A stretch of 64,000 bases of DNA. It comes from CAYOUV01 sp964407265. Its GTDB lineage: Bacteria > Chloroflexota > Anaerolineae > Anaerolineales > Villigracilaceae. The first letter of the stretch is position 1. Every line of letters begins with the position of its first letter. This document shows, piece by piece, positions 42,837 to 52,355 of the stretch. The notes beneath the pieces were generated by a model. It was not told the origin of the DNA and did not search any database. It saw nothing but the letters and a program-made list of their open reading frames with translations. The stretch spans positions 1 to 64,000 of the forward strand of contig CAYOUV010000012.1 of NCBI GenBank assembly GCA_964407265.1, in the 5' to 3' direction. The position numbers were made by a program, and so were the translations under genes.

Positions 42837-43520
42837 ATGTCTAATGAGCTGGATACGATCCTGAATTATCTGAAGTCAGTCGCCAACCCTGAAAACGTGA
42901 AGGGGATGGCAAAATTTGGAATTAACCCTGAAAATACATTAGGAATTCCGGTACCCGTTCTGCGTGGATTGGCAAAGCAATATCGCAAGAATCATGCCCT
43001 GGCACAGGAATTGTGGGGCAGCGGTTATCACGAAGCACGTCTGATGGCTGCCTTCGTGGACGATTTCGAACAGGTAACTGAGGCCCAGATGGAAAACTGG
43101 GTGCGAGATTTTAACTCGTGGGATGTGTGCGATCAGGTGTGTAGTAATTTGTTCGACCGGACACCCTGGGCCTATCAAAAAGCCCTTGAATGGAGCCGGC
43201 AGGAAGAAGAGTTTGTCCGCCGTGCAGGATTCGTTATGGTGGCTTGTTTGGCTGTACACGATAAAAAGGCACCCGATGAGAAGTTTATACAATTCCTGCC
43301 AGCTATCGTCGAGCAAGCCGGGGATGAACGTAATTTTGTCAAGAAGGCGATCAATTGGGCTTTGCGGCAGATTGGAAAACGTAATATTTATTTGCATGCA
43401 CAGGCGCTGGGATTGGCCTCCGACCTGGCAAATGCGGATAACAAAACTACCCGCTGGATTGGTAGGGATGCTTTGCGTGAATTAACCAGCGAAAAGGTCA
43501 GGAATAAAATTAGCGGTTGA
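42837..43520 (+). CDS. DNA alkylation repair protein, AlkD-like (HEAT-repeat)
   Basis: This 227-residue all-helical HEAT-like repeat protein matches the AlkD group, DNA glycosylases that remove N3- or N7-alkylated bases without base flipping. Supporting motifs are K-F-G-I-N-P-E-N-T-L-G-I-P-V-P-V-L-R, the S-W-D-V-C-D-Q-V segment and the F-V-K-K-A-I-N-W-A-L-R-Q-I-G-K helix. AlkD's catalytic Trp and Asp region is represented by the W-D pair. Its start codon lies just past the DUF4870-like remnant. It converges on the first permease-Usp gene. Confidence 0.85.
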   Translation: MSNELDTILNYLKSVANPENVKGMAKFGINPENTLGIPVPVLRGLAKQYRKNHALAQELWGSGYHEARLMAAFVDDFEQVTEAQMENWVRDFNSWDVCDQVCSNLFDRTPWAYQKALEWSRQEEEFVRRAGFVMVACLAVHDKKAPDEKFIQFLPAIVEQAGDERNFVKKAINWALRQIGKRNIYLHAQALGLASDLANADNKTTRWIGRDALRELTSEKVRNKISG

Positions 43521-43540
43521 CATTTGCCAACCGCTAATTT
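43507..43540. terminator. Bidirectional terminator between the AlkD-like and permease genes
   Basis: Thirteen-base perfect arms (43507-43519 and 43528-43540) with an eight-base loop have A/T runs on both sides. The left arm covers the last codons of the AlkD-like gene. It serves two converging genes. Confidence 0.75.
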
Positions 43541-43557
43541 GTATTTAGAGCAAGGTG

Positions 43558-45948
43558 TCAATCAGTTCGATCGGGGATTGGCATCATGAAGACCGGCCTA
43601 TTTGTTTTTCGAACGACCTCTTCGGCAACGCTTCCCATAAACATCAGCTTCAAGCCACCCCGTCCGCGGGAGGTGAGCATAATTAAATCTGCATCCTTTT
43701 TTTCGCTGACTCGTACAATCGTTTGAGCCGGGATCGAACCGCTTACGACTGTTTGCACATGCAACCCATCCTGGCGCAGTGATTTAGCAACCGCTTTGAT
43801 GAATTTGCGCATGTTTGCGTCAGCTTTGATCCGCAGGTTCTGTACGAATTCAGCAGGCGCCCGATAACTTTTCATATCCGGGACAGCCGGCACGGACATG
43901 AGAATGATTTCACTGTTGAAAGCCTTGGCCAGGGCGCGGGCGTACGGCAGTGTCCGTTCGGAATAAATTGAGCCATCCAATGCCACCAGAATTCGTGTCA
44001 AGCTGATTTCGCCACCAGCTTCTCCGGATGTTTGCACCAAAATGATCGGTGTTGGGATTCTTTGGATGAGTTTCCGAGAAACCCCTCCACTTACCCAGTG
44101 TTTTGAGCCAGATTTGCCGCTGGTGGAGGTGATGACCAAATCAATGTCCTCATTTTGAACCAGCGTCGCCGTTGCATCGGCAATGTGACCGGGTAGAATT
44201 TTATATCCGACTTCCAGACCGCTTGCTTTTAGTTCTCTTACAACCTTGGTTAGATAAATTTCGCGATTATGGTAAGTGTCATCGTACTGTTCCCGGAGAG
44301 ACTGGGTGTGGTTTTTAACCGATGACAAGAGCACGATTTCTGCGCCAGCAGCTTTGCAAATGGATTTGGTCAATGGGAGAGCTAGGGCTGCGAAGGGCGA
44401 ACTATCCAGAAGGACGACTACTTTTTGGATCGCTACTTTATCCTGCCGCCACGTGCTGCGTTCGATCGGATCAGGTTGCCAGGTTACTTCGGTAATATGC
44501 TCGCCGTTTTGATCTAATTCGGAATCGGCGGACAAATACTGTCCAAAGCCAAAGCCGGCTAATTGAGCTGCATCAAGTTGACCGAGGTAGTCCATTTCCG
44601 TGGAAGGTTCCCCCATCTGGTTCCGGAAGTAGGTGAAAATGGCATATAGTAGCGGAATGAAAATAAAATATGTCCACGCGCCTTCGGTGAATCTTTCTGC
44701 AAAAATGCTGAAAGTTGCGGCTGTGGTCAATATGGCGGCCAGGATTGTGCCGCCAATCAAAGCAGCATTTTGAAAGGAAAATTTCCCGCGCGCATTCCGT
44801 ACCAACCGCTTGGTCACCGCCCAGCCCGTCATGCTTAATAAGATGAACACACCGGCGGCGTAAATAGCAAGATATGTTTCTTCGTGTGTACCGAACAACA
44901 AAAAGCATATGCAGACAATCGCCACCTGGATCCAGACTGGCTTTTCTGCTACTTCGAATTGGTTGCGTTGACCAAGCAGGCGGGGGATGTAGTTCCGCTC
45001 TTTGAGTCCGAGTGCCAGATTTTGCAATCCTTGCGCGCTGGCTGCCGAGGCTGACATCAGTACGGCAATTCCAACCAGGGTACCAAAATAGGGAAGCGGG
45101 TCAGGCAAAAGCTTATCCATTGTTTGGGTAAAAACAGAAACATTTGGATTTGTCGGATCTGAAAATTTAAAAATTGCCGGTCCGACGATCAGCATGGTTA
45201 AAGCGGTTGTGCCCATTACGATTATTAGGCTGTTGAAGGCTAATTTGCTCTTGCGTTTCGGTGCACCGTCGAAAGCGGCTACAAGATTGGCAAAAACCTC
45301 AATCCCGGTCATGACAGCCAGGATGCGTGCATAACCACTGATTGTATAGTTGATGTGTTGGGCGTTAAATGCTTGTAAATTAAACGACGGTAGATGCAAG
45401 CCCGTTTTCCAAATCGTAGCAGCGACCATGATCCATAAAAGCACCAGTACCCCGGCGGTCGCCGGGCCAAATGTTCGGGCGGCAACTTTCGGCCCACGGT
45501 TGACGAGCCAGCCAGTCAGCAGGCTGAGGCCAATTGCAACCAGGCCACGATATTGAGTCCAAAGGAATTTTTGGTTCAGGATGGGGATGCGGTCAGCGAT
45601 GAATGTAACCAGTGCTGCCATGCTGACCAAAAAGGTGAGGGTGTATTCGACAAAGGTAATGGCGGCATTGACTTTTACAGCCCAGCCTCCAAACTCTTCT
45701 TCACTCAATCCGCTTCCACCACTGCCATCGGTTACCCACAACATGACCAGGCGGTACATGGCTGATACCACGGCGATAGTTAAAACAACCAGCCAAACCG
45801 AAGCTCCGAAGGTGACTTCGGCTACACCGGCTACGAATATTAATTTCAGGAAGGGGCCAAAGACATACAATGGCGAGGTGGCCGGATCACCGCCGCCGGC
45901 TAGCGCACCTTCTATGGAATTGTTGAGTTTGTGTGAAACGTGTGCCAT
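43558..45948 (-). CDS. APC-type permease with two C-terminal universal-stress domains
   Basis: This 796-residue protein has about 12 membrane helices in residues 1-475, starting with G-G-D-P-A-T-S-P-L-Y-V-F-G-P-F. The helix segment G-I-E-V-F-A-N-L-V-A-A-F resembles the ligand helix of KimA/APC potassium and amino acid carriers. Two Usp domains follow (about 525-650 and 665-790); the second has the ATP-binding G-R-G-G-L-K-L-M-F-M-G-S loop. The cytoplasmic Usp pair probably gates or regulates transport by nucleotide binding. Substrate uncertain; K+ or amino acids are candidates. A TATAAT on the minus strand at 46040-46035 lies upstream. Confidence 0.83.
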   Translation of the reverse strand: MAHVSHKLNNSIEGALAGGGDPATSPLYVFGPFLKLIFVAGVAEVTFGASVWLVVLTIAVVSAMYRLVMLWVTDGSGGSGLSEEEFGGWAVKVNAAITFVEYTLTFLVSMAALVTFIADRIPILNQKFLWTQYRGLVAIGLSLLTGWLVNRGPKVAARTFGPATAGVLVLLWIMVAATIWKTGLHLPSFNLQAFNAQHINYTISGYARILAVMTGIEVFANLVAAFDGAPKRKSKLAFNSLIIVMGTTALTMLIVGPAIFKFSDPTNPNVSVFTQTMDKLLPDPLPYFGTLVGIAVLMSASAASAQGLQNLALGLKERNYIPRLLGQRNQFEVAEKPVWIQVAIVCICFLLFGTHEETYLAIYAAGVFILLSMTGWAVTKRLVRNARGKFSFQNAALIGGTILAAILTTAATFSIFAERFTEGAWTYFIFIPLLYAIFTYFRNQMGEPSTEMDYLGQLDAAQLAGFGFGQYLSADSELDQNGEHITEVTWQPDPIERSTWRQDKVAIQKVVVLLDSSPFAALALPLTKSICKAAGAEIVLLSSVKNHTQSLREQYDDTYHNREIYLTKVVRELKASGLEVGYKILPGHIADATATLVQNEDIDLVITSTSGKSGSKHWVSGGVSRKLIQRIPTPIILVQTSGEAGGEISLTRILVALDGSIYSERTLPYARALAKAFNSEIILMSVPAVPDMKSYRAPAEFVQNLRIKADANMRKFIKAVAKSLRQDGLHVQTVVSGSIPAQTIVRVSEKKDADLIMLTSRGRGGLKLMFMGSVAEEVVRKTNRPVFMMPIPDRTD

Positions 45949-46047
45949 TGTATCCTCGATGTAAACTTCAGAATCTGGGCCAGGGCACCATTCCTGAAAT
46001 AAGCTTTCCTCCGCAATATTAATTTTTCAGAAGGATTATATAGACTG

Positions 46048-48381
46048 CTACTCTTCTTTCGGTTGATTTATTCCGTTTTCTCCTGAGCCAAGCACAGTTT
46101 GCCGCAGGAATGAATGGAGTGGGCTACTGCGACGCTTTACTACGACTACCGTCACATCGGCGCCTCGGGCTACTTTCGCGGCAACATTCCCTACCAACAA
46201 ATTCTTGAAGAGCGGTTCATTGGTTGCACCCACGACGATCAGGTCGTAGGGTTTGCGTTTCTCCGTTCCGCGCGCATACTTTAAAATCGCATCTGCTGCA
46301 TCCCCCCCCTTCACGATCTGCGTATCGATTGAATCATAATCGATTCCCTGCAATATGTCTCTGAATACCTGGCGCGCTCGCGCTAATCCTTGCTGATCTG
46401 AACCCCTGGGTATGATATGAAGCAGGGTGACTTTGATCGGGCAATCCTCGCATTCACTCGCCATGCTGATGGCTAAATTTAATGCGCGGCGGCTGTTGGG
46501 ACCACCACCGACTGGGACCAGAATCGATTTCAATACCCTAAAACTTCGATAGCGAACTAAAGCCACATCTGTCGGCGGGTCAGCCATGATGGGATCGATG
46601 ACGGAGCCGAACAATCTTCCAGGGCTTTTGGTGTAACCGGGCCAGCCCAGCACCAGCAAGTCAGCGGCATTCTCATTGACCGTATGTCGAACCGCGTCGG
46701 CTGGATTACGACCCAGCCGTAGGACGGTGTGAACAGGCACATCCAGAGCCTTGGCCTGGTCGATCACGGTCTCGATGTGCGGCCTCCCTTCCTTGAGCAT
46801 CAAACGGCCCTCCCCCAATGTCAGCTGTGGTGGAACTTTGATCACGTGCAATGCCAGCACCTCGCCCCCATTGTTCTTGGCGATTAGCGACCCAATGCGC
46901 CCGAAGATGCGCGCTTGTTCTTCGTCGGCAACCGGCACGACAACCGAATAATCCTTGCTTACCAGTACCTCCTCCTGTAAAATCTCGATCGGCTTTTCCA
47001 TCTCTTCGATTCTGGAGAAGTGGGCCAGATAGGCAATCGTACCGATCGCGATCCAGACTACCGCAAAGTACCAGGCTACCGGGCTGAATGAAAACAAATT
47101 AATTGCTAACAAGGCATTGGATAAGATTGCAATTAATGGAATGGCTGGCATCCAGGGGATGCGGAAGCCGCGCTCCAAATCGGGCATTTTGTGCCGTAGG
47201 GCCATAACAGTTACATTAACCTGCATGAACAACAATAGAAACATGATGTCTGCTGCCGCTGCCACGTCTTCGATTGGCAACAACCAGGCGATGAGTGTAA
47301 TCAATCCGCCGGATAGTAGGACAGCAAAATTTGGGGTGTGCCGGATCGGATGAATGTTGGCGAAGATCTCGGGCAGGTTGTGGTCCCGACCCATGGCAAA
47401 GGATACGCGCGATGAAGAATATGTCGTGGCATTCAGGGCCGACATGGTTGAGACCAAGCCGCTAATTAATAAAACGATCCCGCCAACCTTGAATGGGAAA
47501 GTTTGCTGGGCAACATCCACGATGGCAATTTCTTTTTGCTGGCCCAGGTATTGGTAGACTTTCATACCAATCGGAGCTTTCGTTGCGCCGATAGCGGTGA
47601 TGCTGACGAAAATGTAAACAGCCACGGCAATCCCGATTGACAGGAAAATTGCACGCGGGATGTTTCGTTTCGGGTTGATGGCTTCCTCCCCGGATTGGGC
47701 GATAATTTCATATCCCTCGAATGCAATAAATGTCAGGCCCATTGCAACGAACACGCCCATTACGCCATTCGGCATGAATCCGGTTGTGAAGCGTGTGTGC
47801 CAGGCTTCGGTGCGCAGCATCGCCAGAATACCAAAGATCACAAATAATCCCAGGATCGAAATCTTGGTCATGGTGATGATATTTCCAATCGTCCCGGTTT
47901 CCGACGCGCCGCGATAATTGATGGCTGTGAAAATAATGATGATCAAGGTCATGAAAATCAAGGTCAGCTGATTTATGCTCAAACCAAAGGTTGGTACACC
48001 AGCCATGTCCCATAGTTCGGAAGCGAAACGGCCAAAACCCAACGCATACAGGCTTCCAGCCGCGGCGTGGGCAAACCATGACATCCATCCGGCCAGGAAG
48101 CCGTTTACTCCGCCCAGGCCTTCCTTTACCCATAAATAGCCGCCACCCGCTTCGGGGAAGCCAGAACCGAGTTCCGCGTAGGATAGGGCAGTGAAAGATG
48201 TGACAATGCCGTTCAACAGGAATGCTAGAATCAAGGCGGGCCCAGCGACGCCTGCTGCGATTCCAGTCAGGACGAAGATCCCGGCCCCGATCATGCCGCC
48301 GACACCGATCATTGTAATGGTGAACAGACTCAGGCTACGGCTGAGAGTGACTTTTTCGTTGCTTTGTTTGTTGATGGACAT
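46048..48381 (-). CDS. Amino acid permease with two C-terminal universal-stress domains
   Basis: This 777-residue APC-family carrier has about 12 helices in residues 1-455 with the first-helix motif G-V-G-G-M-I-G-A-G-I-F-V-L-T-G. Two Usp domains lie at about 475-610 and 620-755, the first with V-V-V-P-V-A-D-E-E-Q and the second with I-L-V-P-V-G-G-G-P-N. The membrane part is much closer to classical cationic or branched amino acid permeases than its neighbour's. It ends 99 bases before the other permease-Usp gene begins, same strand and same architecture. The pair may work together or have different substrates. Confidence 0.87.
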   Translation of the reverse strand: MSINKQSNEKVTLSRSLSLFTITMIGVGGMIGAGIFVLTGIAAGVAGPALILAFLLNGIVTSFTALSYAELGSGFPEAGGGYLWVKEGLGGVNGFLAGWMSWFAHAAAGSLYALGFGRFASELWDMAGVPTFGLSINQLTLIFMTLIIIIFTAINYRGASETGTIGNIITMTKISILGLFVIFGILAMLRTEAWHTRFTTGFMPNGVMGVFVAMGLTFIAFEGYEIIAQSGEEAINPKRNIPRAIFLSIGIAVAVYIFVSITAIGATKAPIGMKVYQYLGQQKEIAIVDVAQQTFPFKVGGIVLLISGLVSTMSALNATTYSSSRVSFAMGRDHNLPEIFANIHPIRHTPNFAVLLSGGLITLIAWLLPIEDVAAAADIMFLLLFMQVNVTVMALRHKMPDLERGFRIPWMPAIPLIAILSNALLAINLFSFSPVAWYFAVVWIAIGTIAYLAHFSRIEEMEKPIEILQEEVLVSKDYSVVVPVADEEQARIFGRIGSLIAKNNGGEVLALHVIKVPPQLTLGEGRLMLKEGRPHIETVIDQAKALDVPVHTVLRLGRNPADAVRHTVNENAADLLVLGWPGYTKSPGRLFGSVIDPIMADPPTDVALVRYRSFRVLKSILVPVGGGPNSRRALNLAISMASECEDCPIKVTLLHIIPRGSDQQGLARARQVFRDILQGIDYDSIDTQIVKGGDAADAILKYARGTEKRKPYDLIVVGATNEPLFKNLLVGNVAAKVARGADVTVVVVKRRSSPLHSFLRQTVLGSGENGINQPKEE

Positions 48382-48516
48382 TAAGTACCGCTCCAGCTAG
48401 ACTAAATTGCGGATCCCCACCCACAGGACGCCGGGAGTTATTTTACCCGGTTTTCTGGGAAAGGCGGACGCTGTCCGTCTGTTCAGGTGGTGTTGTAATG
48501 AATTAGGACGAATCGC

Positions 48517-48545
48517 TTGCGCATCACTTTTACGTGACCTATAAT
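48517..48545 (+). promoter_or_regulatory. Promoter of gatB
   Basis: TTGCGC (48517-48522) and TATAAT (48540-48545) are separated by 17 bases. The leader is about 22 bases. The remaining part of 48382-48516 has two small G/C-rich hairpins but no gene. Confidence 0.72.
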
Positions 48546-48572
48546 TACGCCAATTCAAAGAAGGGATAATCC

Positions 48573-50006
48573 ATGCCCGAATACGAAGCTGTGATTGGTC
48601 TTGAAACCCACATTCAACTTAATACCACTACTAAGATATTTTGCTCTTGCAAGGCTGATTCATGGTTTGACCCCCCGAATACCAATATTTGCCCGGTCTG
48701 TACGGGCCTTCCGGGTGTGTTGCCGGTATTGAACAAAGCTGTGGTTGAGAAGGGTGTCTTGCTGGCTGCGGCCATGCGTGCTGAGCCCCAATCGGTCTCG
48801 TTCTTTGATCGCAAGAATTATTTCTACCCCGATCTTCCGAAGGGATACCAAATTTCCCAATACGACCGTCCGCTGGCGCGCGGTGGTTATCTGGATGTGC
48901 CCATGCCGGATGGCAGCTATCGTCATGTTTCGATCACCAAACTCCATCTTGAGGAGGATGCCGGAAAAACCAGGAATGAGGCGGGACAGCGCCTGATTGA
49001 CTTCAACCGCTGCGGTGTTCCCCTGGTGGAGATGGTGACCGGTCCGGACCTGCGTTCGGCCGATGAGGCTGCACAATATTTGATCCGGTTGCGACAATTA
49101 TTACGCTGGATTGGTATCTCTGAGGCTGACATGGAAAAGGCGCATTTGCGCTGCGATGCCAATGTCTCGGTGCGACCCAAAGGAGCGGAATACCTCAATC
49201 CTAAGACCGAGATCAAGAATGTCAACTCGATTGAGGCCGTGCGCGACGCCATCCAGAAAGAAATAGAGCGCCAGATCAGGGAATACGAACTGGGGCATGA
49301 AATCGAAGCCTGGACTCTTGAGTGGGACGAGGAGGCCCAGACCTTGCGGAAGATGCGTTCGAAGGAGACGGAGGCGGATTATCGTTATTTTCGCGAACCG
49401 GATTTGCTGCCAATTAATCTGGATACTGCCTGGCTTTCTCAAATTCTGGCTGACCTGCCCGAGCTTCCGCTTGAGCGCCGGGCACGTTTTGTTGAAGAAT
49501 ACGGTTTACCGGAATACGATGCCGATATTCTGACCAACGAGCGCAGTCTGTCCGACTACTATGAAACGGCTGTCAAGGCCTATGCTGGCGATCCAAAGCG
49601 TGTCTCTAATTGGCTGATGAACGATATTTTGGGATTCTTGAATGAGCAAGGTCTGACAGCCGCTGGCCTGAAGCTCACGCCGGAAAATTTGGCAGAGCTG
49701 ATTAAGTTGGTGGATGAGAATATTATCAACACCAACACCGGAAAAGCCCTGATCAGCAAGGCGCATAATACTGGCAAATCTCCCCGCTCGATCGTCGAAG
49801 CCGAAGGGCTTGCAAAAGTCAGTGAGGACAGCGCCATCCGTAACGTTTGTGAAGAAGTGCTGGCTGAAAACCCGGAGGAAGTGGCCAGTTATAAAGGTGG
49901 CAAGGAGACCTTGATTGGCTGGTTTGTCGGTCAGGTCATGAAGAAAATGCGCGGAAAAGCTGATGCTCAAATCGCGCGTACCATCTTACAGGAATTGCTC
50001 AAGTAG
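48573..50006 (+). CDS. gatB: Asp/Glu-tRNA amidotransferase subunit B
   Basis: GatB activates the acylated tRNA with ATP and adds ammonia from GatA. The 477-residue protein shows G-L-E-T-H-I-Q-L, the zinc-site cysteines in C-S-C-K and N-I-C-P-V-C, the D-R-K-N-Y-F-Y-P-D-L-P-K-G-Y-Q-I-S-Q motif and the C-terminal YqeY-like tail with V-G-Q-V-M-K-K. Together with gatCA it completes GatCAB. It has its own promoter, which fits its separation from gatCA. Confidence 0.96.
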   Translation: MPEYEAVIGLETHIQLNTTTKIFCSCKADSWFDPPNTNICPVCTGLPGVLPVLNKAVVEKGVLLAAAMRAEPQSVSFFDRKNYFYPDLPKGYQISQYDRPLARGGYLDVPMPDGSYRHVSITKLHLEEDAGKTRNEAGQRLIDFNRCGVPLVEMVTGPDLRSADEAAQYLIRLRQLLRWIGISEADMEKAHLRCDANVSVRPKGAEYLNPKTEIKNVNSIEAVRDAIQKEIERQIREYELGHEIEAWTLEWDEEAQTLRKMRSKETEADYRYFREPDLLPINLDTAWLSQILADLPELPLERRARFVEEYGLPEYDADILTNERSLSDYYETAVKAYAGDPKRVSNWLMNDILGFLNEQGLTAAGLKLTPENLAELIKLVDENIINTNTGKALISKAHNTGKSPRSIVEAEGLAKVSEDSAIRNVCEEVLAENPEEVASYKGGKETLIGWFVGQVMKKMRGKADAQIARTILQELLK

Positions 50007-50011
50007 GGTAG

Positions 50012-50887
50012 ATGGCCTCATCTTTTGTTTCTCTTAATGGTATTCGGTTTCATTATCTAACCTGGAATCAAGGTATGGGTGGCCGGCCTGTCATCCTGTT
50101 GCATGGACTGGCTTCTAACGCTCGTATCTGGGACCTGGTAGCCCCGCACCTGCTGCAGGATGGGCTGGTCCCGATTGCACTTGATCAGCGTGGTCATGGC
50201 CTTAGCGATGGGCCGGATGGTGATTACGGTTTTGAGCCGTTCACGGGTGATCTGGCTGCCTTCCTTGAGCTATTTCAGCTTGAGAAACCCTTGTTAGTTG
50301 GCCACTCCTGGGGTGCTTCGGTCGTTCTGGATTTCGCTGCACACGTCCGTTCCGGTGCGTACTCTCCTTCAGGACTGGTCCTGGTCGATGGAGGATTAAC
50401 TCAACTCAACGACCTGCCGGGTGCAACCTGGGAGTCGGTGTCCGAGCGACTGGAACCGCCGCGGCTGGCAGGTACGCCGCTGTCCGAATTTCGCGAACGC
50501 CTCGAACAAAACCGGGGCGATTGGAAGCTTTCGCGGGAGGCGATCGACATCATCCTGGCCAACTTCGAATTGCGCGCAGATGGAACGATTTCACCGCATT
50601 TGACTTTCGAACATCATATGCAGATCGTACGCGCCATGTGGGAATTCCAGACCTATGAGCGACTGTCACAGCTGGCCTGTCCTGTGATGGCTGTTCCGGC
50701 CCGTCCGAAAAATCCACGAGGGCCTGCAGCTGAATTCCTGGCGCTGAAGGAGCGCGGAGTGAAACACGCCCTGAAGGTTAGGCCCGATCTGCGCCTGGAG
50801 TGGATGGAAGATTCCATCCACGATATCCCCCTGCAACATCCTGAAACACTTGCCAATTTGATCCTGGATTTTTCTGCACTCCTCTGA
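50012..50887 (+). CDS. Alpha/beta-fold hydrolase
   Basis: This 291-residue hydrolase has L-L-H-G-L-A-S-N-A-R (oxyanion side), the nucleophile elbow G-H-S-W-G-A-S (Ser about 99), and a late His in D-S-I-H-D-I-P. Five bases after the gatB stop, it is probably in the same transcript. Closest by eye to haloalkane dehalogenase or esterase-like members; the substrate is not predictable. No signal peptide. Confidence 0.83.
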   Translation: MASSFVSLNGIRFHYLTWNQGMGGRPVILLHGLASNARIWDLVAPHLLQDGLVPIALDQRGHGLSDGPDGDYGFEPFTGDLAAFLELFQLEKPLLVGHSWGASVVLDFAAHVRSGAYSPSGLVLVDGGLTQLNDLPGATWESVSERLEPPRLAGTPLSEFRERLEQNRGDWKLSREAIDIILANFELRADGTISPHLTFEHHMQIVRAMWEFQTYERLSQLACPVMAVPARPKNPRGPAAEFLALKERGVKHALKVRPDLRLEWMEDSIHDIPLQHPETLANLILDFSALL

Positions 50888-50890
50888 TCC

Positions 50891-52339
50891 ATGATCTACA
50901 CACCCCGGCCCACACGTAAATTTCTCTGGCGAGTTTTCCTGGTCGCCCTGGTTCTTCGCTTGGTTCCGGTTCTATTGTCCTATAACCTGGGTATCGGGTT
51001 GGATGACATGTTCCAGTATGACATGCTGGCGCGCAGCCTCGTCAGCGGAAATGGCTATCGCTGGTATGCTCAGGACGACCTGCGATTGGTCCAGCAATAT
51101 CTCCCTCTCGATCTTTCATCTATAGCTTACGACCCGCGCGGGGTGCTGACCGCGTTTCGACCGCCGCTTTATCCCACCTTCCTGGCCCTGGTTTATTCCG
51201 TTTTTGGTCTTGGCACGCGGCGTTTCTTTTTTGCACGGTTGGTCCAGGTGGTAATGGGGAGTCTGCTCCCATTACTGACTTTTTCTCTGGCATCTCGCTT
51301 TTTCCCCAATCGGCCGCGGGCTTCCAGGTTGGCTACCTGGGTGGTTGTCTTCTATCCAATGCTGGTCCTGTTTCCCCTGGCACTGGCGACCGAGAATCTA
51401 TTCATCTTCCTGGTGCTGGCTTCGATCCTGGTGCTGCTGCGCGGGGTTGAAAGGCGCCGGCCATCGGATTTCATTTGGTTTGGGTTGTTGGCAGGCCTGG
51501 GTGCCCTGACGCGTTCAGTTATTCTGGTTGCCAGCGGATTGTGCCTGTTGTGGCTCTGGTTTTTCCTGCGAGAGCGCCGGGGAGCGCTGTTGGCAGCGAC
51601 TGCCCTGGCCGTGACGATTGCCCCCTGGATAATTCGCAATTCGCTGCTTTACCATCGACCAGCTGGCATCGAAGTCAGCCTGGGCTACAATTTGTACATG
51701 GGATACCATCCGCAAAGCAGCGGAACCTTCAAATACGGTATTTCATTGGATTTGCTTCCCATCCTGGATGACGACCAACGCGACCGATTGGGCATGCAAG
51801 CGGCTGTGGTTTTCATCAAAGACAATCCTACACGTGTCCCCTCACTGATGGTTTCCAAGTTGGGATATTTCTTCGGCCTTGAGCGCCGCGCCCTGACCTA
51901 TTTCTATTCGAACGATTTCTTTGGCTATTTGCCGCTGCCAATCCTGCTGTTGTTGGGAGGTCTGGTGTTGGTTCCATTTGGATTGGTCTCGACCTCAGCC
52001 GCGCTGGGATTGGGACTTGTTCCCTGGGACCGCCGAGTCTGGCTGCTGGCCACAATCATATTCGGCTATATCCTGCCGCATCTTTTGTTGTTAGCCGAAG
52101 AGCGCTTCCATCTGGTATTGGTACCCTTCCTGGCCATCCTTGCGGCTCAACTCTGGGACCGTGGATGGAACGGGTTGTCTGAGCGCTGGCGCACACGAGC
52201 CGGGAAACTGGCCTTGACCCTGGCTGGGTTGACGGTTGTACTTCTGTGCCTCAATTGGGGATTGGAACTCTGGCACGATGCGGACAAGCTGGCGTTATTG
52301 TTCGGCCCGAATGGAAATCGCACGTTTTTCCCTTATTGA
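50891..52339 (+). CDS. GT39-like membrane glycosyltransferase
   Basis: This 482-residue protein has about ten membrane helices. The first external loop has G-I-G-L-D-D-M-F-Q-Y-D-M-L-A, with the D-D pair expected for GT-C/ArnT-like polyprenyl-phosphate sugar transferases, and A-F-R-P-P-L-Y-P-T-F as the second family signature. It starts three bases after the hydrolase stop. Third such enzyme in the window, without a large C-terminal domain. Confidence 0.8.
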   Translation: MIYTPRPTRKFLWRVFLVALVLRLVPVLLSYNLGIGLDDMFQYDMLARSLVSGNGYRWYAQDDLRLVQQYLPLDLSSIAYDPRGVLTAFRPPLYPTFLALVYSVFGLGTRRFFFARLVQVVMGSLLPLLTFSLASRFFPNRPRASRLATWVVVFYPMLVLFPLALATENLFIFLVLASILVLLRGVERRRPSDFIWFGLLAGLGALTRSVILVASGLCLLWLWFFLRERRGALLAATALAVTIAPWIIRNSLLYHRPAGIEVSLGYNLYMGYHPQSSGTFKYGISLDLLPILDDDQRDRLGMQAAVVFIKDNPTRVPSLMVSKLGYFFGLERRALTYFYSNDFFGYLPLPILLLLGGLVLVPFGLVSTSAALGLGLVPWDRRVWLLATIIFGYILPHLLLLAEERFHLVLVPFLAILAAQLWDRGWNGLSERWRTRAGKLALTLAGLTVVLLCLNWGLELWHDADKLALLFGPNGNRTFFPY

Positions 52340-52355
52340 GTACAAGGAGCATTGC

